A DNA stretch of 9,519 bases from Chloroflexota bacterium. GTDB lineage: Bacteria > Chloroflexota > Dehalococcoidia > Lucifugimonadales > Lucifugimonadaceae. The DNA is taken from positions 1 to 9,519 of the forward strand of contig JACETA010000030.1 in assembly GCA_013911545.1 (NCBI GenBank), given 5' to 3'. Position 1 is the stretch's first letter. The number at the start of each line of letters is the position of its first letter. The notes beneath the pieces were generated by a model. The model had not been told where the DNA came from. It saw nothing but the letters and a program-made list of their open reading frames with translations, and ran no database searches. This document shows positions 1 through 5,723 of the stretch, piece after piece. The position numbers and the translations under genes were made by a program.

Positions 1-406
1 TATCTCCTCTTATTGCAGCAATTAAAATAGCTACAATAGTTACGATAATTGACCAGAAAAAAATGTGATGTATATGTTTTGCAGCATGTGATAATCCAGA
101 CTTTACGTTTGGGTCCCCTCCTCTTAACCTTTCAAGAGCTGCAGAAACTAGAGCTGAATTAAAAAACACAATTATAAAGTTAGCTGCAAATAAGAGTATA
201 ACAATTGGAAATTGTGACCCTCCCTGCTCAGGATCTAAATTATCTAAATATCCACCCGAATACATTACTAACAACAATAGTCCTACTGAAATTGCTGTAA
301 AAAGTGGAAAAAATAAAAGTTCTCTGTCTTTTTTTAATACATCGAGGCAAGATTTCATCATTTTAAATGTATTAGAAATCTTATTAAAAAATCCGCCGTG
401 AATCAT
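1..406 (-). CDS. DUF6159-like integral membrane protein (N-terminal part, cut by window edge)
   Basis: I translated this by hand on the minus strand from ATG at 406-404; it stays open for about 135 codons to the window edge, so the C-terminal part is missing. An AGGAG Shine-Dalgarno site (412-416, minus sense) sits five bases before the ATG and fixes the start. The product begins MIHGGFFNKISNTFKMMKSC, then has KKDRELLFFPLF leading into a first membrane segment (about residues 30-50), a second segment around 66-90, the motif ALERLRGGDPNVKSGL, and a third segment from about 115. The KDREL...FP opening and the 'AALxRLxGGDPxxxxGL' loop between helices are, as I remember them, the hallmarks of the DUF6159 family, whose function is unknown. 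It is transcribed away from the sulfur operon, so the 407-506 gap must carry promoters for both directions. The family call comes from motif memory, not a search. Confidence 0.78.
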   Translation of the reverse strand, partial: MIHGGFFNKISNTFKMMKSCLDVLKKDRELLFFPLFTAISVGLLLLVMYSGGYLDNLDPEQGGSQFPIVILLFAANFIIVFFNSALVSAALERLRGGDPNVKSGLSHAAKHIHHIFFWSIIVTIVAILIAAIRGD

Positions 407-468
407 AAATACTCCTTAATTAAATAATAATCTTAATTTTAATTTAAAAATTTATATAAAGATATATA

Positions 469-497
469 TTGACATAAGAATTTATTCAAATTAGTAT
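469..497 (+). promoter_or_regulatory. sigma70-type promoter of the sulfur operon leader
   Basis: A perfect -35 box TTGACA (469-474) is followed by a 17-base spacer and a -10 box TAGTAT (492-497, four of six matches to TATAAT). Transcription would be expected to start near G504-A507. The leader-peptide ATG is at 507, so the leader mRNA would be leaderless or carry only a few bases before the start codon. No Shine-Dalgarno sequence precedes that ATG, which agrees with this reading. No other candidate promoter in the gap is as good. Confidence 0.7.
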
Positions 498-506
498 CCT
501 GTTGAT

Positions 507-566
507 ATGAAAAATAATGTTAATTGTAACTGTTGTTGTTGTACTCCCTTAGATGGGGTCATATAA
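507..566 (+). CDS. polycysteine leader peptide (19 aa)
   Basis: This short open frame of 19 codons plus TAA encodes MKNNVNCNCCCCTPLDGVI. Five cysteines lie at residues 7, 9, 10, 11 and 12, all TGT codons (525-527 and 531-542). The frame lies between a good promoter and a strong intrinsic terminator, directly upstream of a sulfur-compound uptake operon. That is where a leader peptide of a transcription attenuator would be. The predicted transcription start is at or within a few bases of the ATG and no Shine-Dalgarno site is visible, so translation is probably leaderless. The residues after the Cys run (Asp-Gly-Val-Ile-stop) coincide with the 5' arm of the antiterminator, so the peptide tail is probably shaped by RNA pairing rather than protein function. 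Polycysteine leaderless short ORFs of this kind are known cysteine-responsive attenuators in mycobacteria. A metal-sensing Cys peptide is a less likely alternative given the downstream genes. Confidence 0.8.
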   Translation: MKNNVNCNCCCCTPLDGVI

Positions 567-600
567 CTGCGTTTAATTAGTAAAGTTATGGATGGCCCCG
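554..600 (+). promoter_or_regulatory. predicted antiterminator hairpin
   Basis: Bases 554-562 (TGGGGTCAT) pair with 592-600 (ATGGCCCCG), including G-U pairs 554/600 and 559/595. After a two-base bulge (G590, G591), ATAACT (563-568) pairs with AGTTAT (584-589). This gives 15 base pairs around a 15-base loop (569-583). The 3' arm covers 595-600, which is also the 5' arm of the terminator, so the two hairpins exclude each other. The leader stop codon (564-566) lies inside the 5' arm. A ribosome at the stop would therefore block this hairpin, while one stalled on the last Cys codons would have its front edge near 553-555 and leave it free. The pairing was read by eye; no folding energy was calculated. 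Confidence 0.7.
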
Positions 601-619
601 AAAAATCGGGGCTTTTTTT
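595..619 (+). terminator. Rho-independent attenuator terminator
   Basis: GCCCCGA (595-601) pairs with TCGGGGC (606-612), closing a four-base loop AAAA (602-605), and is followed directly by seven T residues (613-619). The stem is almost all G-C in a strongly A+T-rich region. It lies between the leader peptide and the transporter gene, and the transporter ATG (620) begins at the end of the T tract, so in this position it can only control entry into the operon and does not end an upstream gene. Confidence 0.9.
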
Positions 620-1840
620 ATGGAAAAAATTGAACAAAATTTAATATCCTTCAAGCCATCTTCAATATTAGCTATTTTATTTATTATTGTTTTTGGTATT
701 TATCTAAATTCAGTTAGTAGCGTTACAGGAATAATTTGGATCTTTTCTGTATTAGCCGGAATAACCTTACAAAGAAGCAGACTTTGTTTCGCATCATCTT
801 TTAGGGACTTATTTCTTTTTGGAAGCACCAAAACATTAAAATCTATAATACTTGGATTAATGACAACATCTTTTCTTTTTTTATTTGTTATGAGATCAAT
901 TATTCAAAATCCAACTATTGGGTCAATTCCATCTGATCCATATATTTTACCTTTTGGAATTTCTACTATTGTGGGTGGAATTTTATTTGGATTTGGAATG
1001 GTTATTGCTGGAGGTTGTGTTTCAGGGTCTCTTTACAGAATTGGAGAGGGCTATATAGCTTCTTTGTTCAGTATAATAGGGGTGATTAGTGGCTTAATTA
1101 TTCTTTCATTATCTTGGGAATGGTGGTGGGACAATTTGATTTCCAATGAACCTAAAATATGGCTACCTAAACTATTTGATATGGGTTATTTAGGTGCATT
1201 TATTGTAACTTTATCTCTTGGTTTAATGGTATATGTTGGGCTTACTATTTATGAAAATAAAAAGGGGTTTAAAGAATACAAAATTACTAGTAAACCAAAA
1301 GAATTTAATACATTAAAAGAAAAAATTTTATCTCCATTATTTACTATTTTTAAAACACAATGGAGTATGAGCATGGGTGTAGTTATTTTGGGAATTATAA
1401 GTACATTTCTATTGGTAGTATCAAAACCATTTGGGGTCACAGGAGAGCTTTTTTCTTCAGCAAATGAGATTATAAAATTAACAGGATTTGAGCCATCAAC
1501 GAAAGGGCTAAGTGAACTTGGAGGTTGTGTTGCAAATGCTGCCGCTAACTCAAATTATTTTTCTAATTCATTTGCAGCGACTTATGGAATAATTCCTGGA
1601 TCATTCCTAGCTTCAAAATTATCAGGAGAATTTAAAATTAGAATGCCTAAAAACCCAATAAGGCTTTTCCAGTCATTTGGCGGAGGGTTATTTATGGGTT
1701 ATGGAGCTGGCTTGGCTATTGGATGTACGTTAGGGTCATTTTTTTCTGCAATTCCATCTATGAGTTTAAGCGGTTGGTTATTCGGATTATCACTAGCAAT
1801 AGGTGCTTTTTTTGGAACAAAAATTATAAGTAGGATTTAA
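620..1840 (+). CDS. yeeE: YeeE/YedE (TsuA-type) thiosulfate/sulfur transporter
   Basis: This 406-residue polytopic inner-membrane protein has two related halves, as in the YeeE/YedE (DUF395) sulfur transport family, whose structurally studied member TsuA carries thiosulfate into the cytoplasm. Conserved cysteines lie in the expected contexts: SRLCFASSFRD (C56), AGGCVSGSLYRIGEG (C133), LGGCVANAAA (C303) and AIGCTLGSFFSAIP (C369). The thiosulfate is thought to be passed along such Cys residues. There are about nine to twelve hydrophobic segments, and the length fits the larger family members. The ATG lies immediately after the terminator T tract and has no Shine-Dalgarno site; only GGGG at 608-611, inside the terminator 3' arm, could serve weakly. 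A CPxP TusA protein and a rhodanese follow in the same operon, the usual partnership for moving sulfane sulfur. Expression is probably controlled by the polycysteine attenuator. The exact substrate (thiosulfate or another sulfur species) is inferred. Confidence 0.88.
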   Translation: MEKIEQNLISFKPSSILAILFIIVFGIYLNSVSSVTGIIWIFSVLAGITLQRSRLCFASSFRDLFLFGSTKTLKSIILGLMTTSFLFLFVMRSIIQNPTIGSIPSDPYILPFGISTIVGGILFGFGMVIAGGCVSGSLYRIGEGYIASLFSIIGVISGLIILSLSWEWWWDNLISNEPKIWLPKLFDMGYLGAFIVTLSLGLMVYVGLTIYENKKGFKEYKITSKPKEFNTLKEKILSPLFTIFKTQWSMSMGVVILGIISTFLLVVSKPFGVTGELFSSANEIIKLTGFEPSTKGLSELGGCVANAAANSNYFSNSFAATYGIIPGSFLASKLSGEFKIRMPKNPIRLFQSFGGGLFMGYGAGLAIGCTLGSFFSAIPSMSLSGWLFGLSLAIGAFFGTKIISRI

Positions 1841-1842
1841 AA

Positions 1843-2058
1843 ATGGAAGTCGATTTAAGAAAACTAAAATTGAGTGATCAGTTAAAGAAAGTAAATGAAA
1901 TAATAGAAGGTGATTTCAAAGAAACATCAATAATTACAAATGAAGAAGCAATTATAAAAATTATACCAATGCAAATTTTAAACAAAAAAATTAAATGCAA
2001 AATGAAGTTTATTGATGATTGCTGGAAAGTTAATTTAGTAGCTAAGGAGGTAGCATGA
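1843..2058 (+). CDS. small TusA/DUF2249-like protein lacking the CPxP cysteine
   Basis: This 71-residue soluble protein starts two bases after the yeeE stop and overlaps the next gene by four bases (ATGA at 2055-2058), so all three are surely co-translated. I do not recognise it by name. Aligned by eye with the following TusA protein, it shares the opening (V/L)D(L/V)R, an IxP stretch in the middle, a cysteine (C52, against C58 in TusA) and the ending WKVNL against WKIYL. The TusA active-site CPxP is replaced by KLKLSD, so it cannot carry a persulfide there. The remaining cysteines are C52 and C60. It could be a catalytically silent TusA paralogue that acts as a partner or adaptor of the transporter or of TusA, or a DUF2249-type relative. 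The fold assignment is inference; the operon membership is clear. Confidence 0.72.
   Translation: MEVDLRKLKLSDQLKKVNEIIEGDFKETSIITNEEAIIKIIPMQILNKKIKCKMKFIDDCWKVNLVAKEVA
2044..2050 (+). promoter_or_regulatory. strong Shine-Dalgarno site of the CPxP tusA gene
   Basis: AAGGAGG lies four bases before the ATG at 2055, inside the end of the preceding gene. It is the best ribosome binding site in the window. Together with the ATGA overlap it marks the start firmly and suggests that the CPxP sulfur carrier is made in larger amounts than its upstream neighbours. Confidence 0.8.
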
Positions 2059-2282
2059 ATTATGAAAAATCATTAGACGTTAGAGGAGAAATTTGTCCTT
2101 ACCCAATGATGATGACAAATAAAGAATTGGATGAAAATCCAAATTTATCTTCTATTGAAATAATATTAGATCATCCACCTGCCTTATCTACTATTCCACC
2201 AGAAGCAATGAAAAGGGGTTTTGATTGTGAGATAGAAGAAAAAAGTGAAGGTGAATGGAAAATTTATTTAACAAAAAATTAA
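2055..2282 (+). CDS. tusA: TusA/YeeD family sulfur carrier protein
   Basis: This 75-residue cytosolic protein has the TusA signature: LDVRGEICPYPMMMTNKEL, with the persulfide-carrying Cys14 in a CPxP motif (CPYP, residues 14-17), a central beta strand SSIEIILDHPPALSTIP, and a C-terminal strand ending EGEWKIYL. TusA-family proteins take sulfane sulfur from a donor and hand it on to tRNA thiolation, molybdopterin synthesis, dissimilatory enzymes or cysteine synthesis. When encoded beside YeeE they are usually called YeeD and are thought to take sulfur from imported thiosulfate. The length is normal for the family. A strong Shine-Dalgarno site precedes the start, which overlaps the stop of the TusA-like gene upstream. 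The TusA family call is firm; the YeeD role follows from operon context. Confidence 0.9.
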   Translation: MNYEKSLDVRGEICPYPMMMTNKELDENPNLSSIEIILDHPPALSTIPPEAMKRGFDCEIEEKSEGEWKIYLTKN

Positions 2283-2295
2283 AGGAGAATTAAAA

Positions 2296-3225
2296 ATGAA
2301 GCATTTTAATAAATACATACTAACATCATTAATTACAGCACTCTTCGTTATTAGTTGCTCTTCTAATGAAAGCGCATTAAATAATGAAATTAGTGAAAGA
2401 GGTTATAACGATTCTTCCAGACTTGTAAGCACAGACTGGTTAGAAAATGAACTTAGTAATGGAAATGTAATTGTTATAGATGTAAGAAAAAAGGAGCAAT
2501 ATGATGCCGGTCATATTCCAGGGGCTTACCACATGACACCTGGAGAAGTATTCCAGAAAGAAATAGATGGAGTTAAAGGTATGCTTCCTTCTGCAGGTCA
2601 TATTGAAGACAATTTAAGTTTGACAGGCGCTACACCAAATTCAACAATTGTTTTTTACGACGGAAATTCAAATCTATGGTCTTCAAGGGGGCTCTGGGCA
2701 CTCGAAGTTTTTGGTCATAAAAACACTAAACTGCTTGATGGAGTTTGGGGCAAATGGGAAAGTGAAGGTAAGGAAGTTTCAACTTCAATTCCAGAGCCAA
2801 AATCTTCAAATTATAAATTTAGTTCATCTGCTGATAATAGTTTAATTGCTGGAATTGACGAAATAATTGAATCAATTGATGACCCATCAAAAATAGTATG
2901 CGACACAAGGTCTCCTGAAGAATACTCAGGAAAAGATGTTAGAGCTGAAAGAGGTGGCCATATTCCAGAATCTAAAAACGTAAATTGGGTTATGGGTGTA
3001 AATGATTCAGGTGAATTTAAGTCTGCAAATGAACTTAAAAATTTGTATGATGATGCTGGAATTACAGATGGTGAAACAATTTATACTCTTTGTCAAACAG
3101 CTGTAAGAGCTACACACACATGGTTTATACTTTCTGACCTTTTAGGTGAAGAAAATGTAAAAGTATACGACGGTTCTTGGACTGAATGGGGCAATGATAA
3201 CTCCTTACCAATTGAAACACGATAA
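2296..3225 (+). CDS. extracytoplasmic tandem-rhodanese lipoprotein (thiosulfate/3-mercaptopyruvate sulfurtransferase type)
   Basis: This is a 309-residue protein with a lipoprotein signal: two early Lys, a hydrophobic stretch (8-19) and lipobox VISC with Cys21. It should therefore be anchored outside the cytoplasmic membrane. Two rhodanese domains follow: an N-terminal one (about 42-160: VIDVRKKEQYDAGHIPGA) and a C-terminal one (about 184-305: VCDTRSPEEYSG, GGHIPESKNVNW). The active-site loop in the second domain is CQTAVRAT with the catalytic Cys266. At the matching place in the first domain the sequence is FYDGNS with Asp122, so that half is non-catalytic, as usual in tandem sulfurtransferases. 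YDGSWTEWG near the end is typical of this family. AGGAG (2283-2287) lies eight bases before the ATG, and the gap to tusA is 13 bases. It probably acts on thiosulfate or another sulfane donor outside the membrane beside the YeeE transporter. The donor and acceptor are not identifiable. Confidence 0.88.
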   Translation: MKHFNKYILTSLITALFVISCSSNESALNNEISERGYNDSSRLVSTDWLENELSNGNVIVIDVRKKEQYDAGHIPGAYHMTPGEVFQKEIDGVKGMLPSAGHIEDNLSLTGATPNSTIVFYDGNSNLWSSRGLWALEVFGHKNTKLLDGVWGKWESEGKEVSTSIPEPKSSNYKFSSSADNSLIAGIDEIIESIDDPSKIVCDTRSPEEYSGKDVRAERGGHIPESKNVNWVMGVNDSGEFKSANELKNLYDDAGITDGETIYTLCQTAVRATHTWFILSDLLGEENVKVYDGSWTEWGNDNSLPIETR

Positions 3226-3248
3226 TTAAAGATATAAAATAAATTATT

Positions 3249-3866
3249 ATGAAATATTTATTATTTTTATTGTTAATATTTTCTCTAGTTGGTTGCTCAT
3301 CATCTGGCTCTTCAATAGAAACAAATAAAATTTTTACCCTTGAAGAAGTTAAATCTTCTGGGTTTAAATTACGAGGAGATTTTGACTCAAATTTCCAAGG
3401 ATCAACTAATTCTGTTCATGGATTTTATAAAGGCAGAGAAGTTGCTTTTATTGTTTACCCATCTTTAGACTTAGCTAAGACTAATGGGCTTGATACTGCA
3501 AATGAACAGACAGAAATGATAGAGATTGTTGAAAAAAATATTGGACACGGTCCAAATGTTGAAAAGTTAGTATGTAGAGGATATAAACCTGGGGTTGGAG
3601 TAGCTGGAAGAGGCGGCTTAAAATTGAATCGGTTGCCAGAATCTAATCCAGGGCTTGATGGAATAATAATAACTAATAAATTACAAATGTTTTCAGAATT
3701 AGAAAATTCATTTAGCAATGCCCCTCCATGCGTTAGAAGAGAGCCGCTGTATACTCATTACAAAGTTTTTGGAAATATAATTATTATGGCGGAACCTCTT
3801 AATACTGAAGATGAAAAAGATACTTCTAAATTTATAGAAAATCTTGCTAGTAAATTAATCGAATAA
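3249..3866 (+). CDS. lipoprotein of unknown function in the sulfur operon
   Basis: This 205-residue protein opens with a clear lipoprotein signal: MKYLLFLLLIFSLVGC, lipobox LVGC with Cys16, then a Ser-rich linker. I do not recognise the mature part. It holds a mixed alpha/beta-looking region, a glycine-rich stretch GYKPGVGVAGRGG (about 111-123), and two further cysteines (C109 in VCRGYK, C161 in PPCVRRE) that could form a disulfide outside the membrane. The gap to the rhodanese gene is 23 bases, with no clear Shine-Dalgarno site and no terminator, so it probably belongs to the same transcript. It ends one base before the converging acyltransferase gene. It could be an accessory binding protein for the sulfur system, or simply a co-transcribed envelope lipoprotein; the sequence does not decide. 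Confidence 0.75.
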   Translation: MKYLLFLLLIFSLVGCSSSGSSIETNKIFTLEEVKSSGFKLRGDFDSNFQGSTNSVHGFYKGREVAFIVYPSLDLAKTNGLDTANEQTEMIEIVEKNIGHGPNVEKLVCRGYKPGVGVAGRGGLKLNRLPESNPGLDGIIITNKLQMFSELENSFSNAPPCVRREPLYTHYKVFGNIIIMAEPLNTEDEKDTSKFIENLASKLIE

Positions 3867-4979
3867 TTACGGTTTTAAACCGAAAACAATTCTAAACCCT
3901 TGAAGTCTCTTTACAACTTCATAAAGAATAATGCATACAGATATTGTTAAAGAAAAAACTGTAATAAATTTTAAAATTGGCGCTAATGATGTCGGGTATA
4001 CCAAACTTGAAATTAAAAATTGAACTGGCATATGGAAAATATATATTGGAAATACCGCAGCTGTTATATAAGTAAGTATAGGATTTTTTTTACCCAAAAA
4101 TGAAGATGCGAGGCCGGTAAAAGATACCATCCAGCATACTGATTCAAAAGCGGTTAGAATATTGCTTACTTGTAAAGAATAAGATACTGACCCGCCTTCC
4201 CAAGCTGGGAATTGATAAAAAATTAATCTCTGTAAAAATAAAATTACAGCAAAAAATAATGTAATAAATTTTAAATTTTTAACTGAATTCCAAAAAACAT
4301 CTCCAGTTGATGCAAATAAATAACCAATGATGAAGCAAATTAAACCAACAAAAAATCCGTGAGCATTAAAGTCACCAACCGGTAAAAATGGAAGTAGAGG
4401 AAAATTTACAAAGTTTGAATAATCTTTTGGATTAAAAATTCCGGCAATTAATGCCAATGGTAAAGAAAATAAAAATAAAATCATAAATTTATTAATTAAT
4501 AATTTATCAATAATTTTAAATATCTTTGCATTTCTTTTTTTCAAGTAAATAACTGGAAGTAAAAGCAATGAATAATAAAAGATTGAATTTAAAAACCATA
4601 AATATGCTGGAAGTGGCAGATAATAAAATTCAGAGTTGTAATAATTTGCAGAAATTAAATAACCAAAAGGGACTATAAAAAAACTACAAAATGTCAGTGG
4701 CAGCATTATTCTTTTTAGTCTTTCGTTAATTAATTCTTTATTGCTTCTTTTTTTTGAAGAAAAACTTAAAGCCATCCCACCAATAAAAAACAATATAGGC
4801 ATTCTCCATATATTTAATGCCTGAGAAAGTATAAGTAAGAAATCTATTAGGTTGTCTTTTTCTTTAGTTACAATAAACCCTATTGCTATTGTCTCTGGTA
4901 TAAATGAAATAATAATGTGATAAAAAATTAATAGTAATAAAGCTATTGACCTGATGGAATCGATTTCATATCTTCTCAT
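3867..4979 (-). CDS. acyltransferase-3 family membrane protein (OpgC/MdoC-like)
   Basis: This 370-residue protein with about ten hydrophobic segments has the acyltransferase-3 pattern: a short cytoplasmic start MRRYEIDSIRS, Arg10 and His21 in the first helix (R-x10-H), and WRMPILFFIGGMALSF followed by a basic loop KKRSNKELINERLKRIMLP. These enzymes move acyl groups (acetyl, succinyl and similar) from the cytoplasm to sugars or lipids outside the membrane. The last helix and basic tail YEVVKRLQGFR are also typical, as is the length. It lies three bases after the HMA-fusion gene on the same strand, so the two are probably co-transcribed. Its stop directly abuts the stop of the converging lipoprotein gene, with no spacer. 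No Shine-Dalgarno site is seen, so it may be translationally coupled. The acceptor cannot be read from the sequence. Confidence 0.85.
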   Translation of the reverse strand: MRRYEIDSIRSIALLLLIFYHIIISFIPETIAIGFIVTKEKDNLIDFLLILSQALNIWRMPILFFIGGMALSFSSKKRSNKELINERLKRIMLPLTFCSFFIVPFGYLISANYYNSEFYYLPLPAYLWFLNSIFYYSLLLLPVIYLKKRNAKIFKIIDKLLINKFMILFLFSLPLALIAGIFNPKDYSNFVNFPLLPFLPVGDFNAHGFFVGLICFIIGYLFASTGDVFWNSVKNLKFITLFFAVILFLQRLIFYQFPAWEGGSVSYSLQVSNILTAFESVCWMVSFTGLASSFLGKKNPILTYITAAVFPIYIFHMPVQFLISSLVYPTSLAPILKFITVFSLTISVCIILYEVVKRLQGFRIVFGLKP

Positions 4980-4982
4980 TTT

Positions 4983-5693
4983 TTAAAAATAGATGATAAT
5001 CATATAAGTAGACATCAATGCCATGACTAAATTTTCAATAATAGTTAAGGAGGAAATATCTAAATTAATTGAAGATCCCATGCATGCACATTTGATAATT
5101 TCTTTTTTTTGAAGAGAAATGAAAACCCCTAAAGACTGAGATAACATAAAAACAAGAGTCATGATATATGCAATAAATAGAAAATTGGTAGAAAGAAAAA
5201 TTAAAGCTAGAAATAGTTCTATAAATGGATAACTCATGGCAAAGCCTGGAATAATTTTTGAAATTAAATCATATTTCTTGAAAGATCCACTAAACCCTTT
5301 AACATCGATTAGTTTTAAGAATGAAAATAATAAAAAGAAAATGCCCATATAAGAAATCATCCAATCATTTAATTCAAAATTATCTCTTGAAAACTGTAAA
5401 GATAATGATGAAATAATCACAATAAATAAAGCTACTAATAAAGTTTTTTTTGAATAAAAATATTGAATAATTTTTGAATTAAATGATTCTTTAAAAATTT
5501 TATATTCACCTAAATTATCAATTAAAGAATTGACCTCACTTAAAGAAAAATTTCTATTAGCTTCTATGTAAACTTTTTCTTCGTTAAGATTTACATTTGC
5601 AGAAATTATAAAGTCACTTGATTCTAAATTTTCTTTAATGCTTTCAGCACAACCATCGCAGGTCATGCCTCTTACTTTGTAAATTGCTTTCAT
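4983..5693 (-). CDS. HMA metal-binding domain fused to MauE/DoxX-type membrane protein
   Basis: This is a 236-residue two-part protein. Residues 1 to about 67 form a heavy-metal-associated domain with GMTCDGC (Cys12 and Cys15), which normally binds Cu(I) and related soft metals. The rest, from about residue 83, has about five hydrophobic segments with a CAC motif (Cys202, Cys204 in KCACMGSSINLDISSLTIIENL). That matches MauE/DoxX-type redox-associated membrane proteins, where a Cys pair before a 'GS...L' stretch is usual. The fusion suggests delivery of metal to, or redox handling at, the membrane, though its partner is unknown. It is the first gene of a two-gene minus-strand unit and is divergent from the YceI gene across only 30 bases, so the two promoters must overlap. 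The HMA call is firm; the MauE/DoxX assignment rests on remembered motifs. Confidence 0.82.
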   Translation of the reverse strand: MKAIYKVRGMTCDGCAESIKENLESSDFIISANVNLNEEKVYIEANRNFSLSEVNSLIDNLGEYKIFKESFNSKIIQYFYSKKTLLVALFIVIISSLSLQFSRDNFELNDWMISYMGIFFLLFSFLKLIDVKGFSGSFKKYDLISKIIPGFAMSYPFIELFLALIFLSTNFLFIAYIMTLVFMLSQSLGVFISLQKKEIIKCACMGSSINLDISSLTIIENLVMALMSTYMIIIYF

Positions 5694-5723
5694 TTTTATT
5701 TTTCAATTTGCTATTATTATTTA

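Noticed and set aside
407..468. A promoter for the DUF6159-like gene on the minus strand
   Set aside because: Only loose TTGAAT and TATATA-like pieces with poor spacing are visible in a very A/T-rich stretch; not distinct enough to report.
507..619. A metabolite riboswitch (SAM type) or a metal-sensing Cys peptide upstream of the sulfur operon
   Set aside because: The region is too short and lacks the conserved SAM riboswitch core. All the structure is explained by the leader frame, antiterminator and terminator. A metal sensor cannot be excluded but the downstream genes are for sulfur.
3870..3882. Palindrome CGGTTTTAAACCG at the junction of the two converging genes, a possible bidirectional terminator
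   Set aside because: The stem is only about five pairs with a tiny loop, no T run follows on either strand, and it lies within the acyltransferase coding end.
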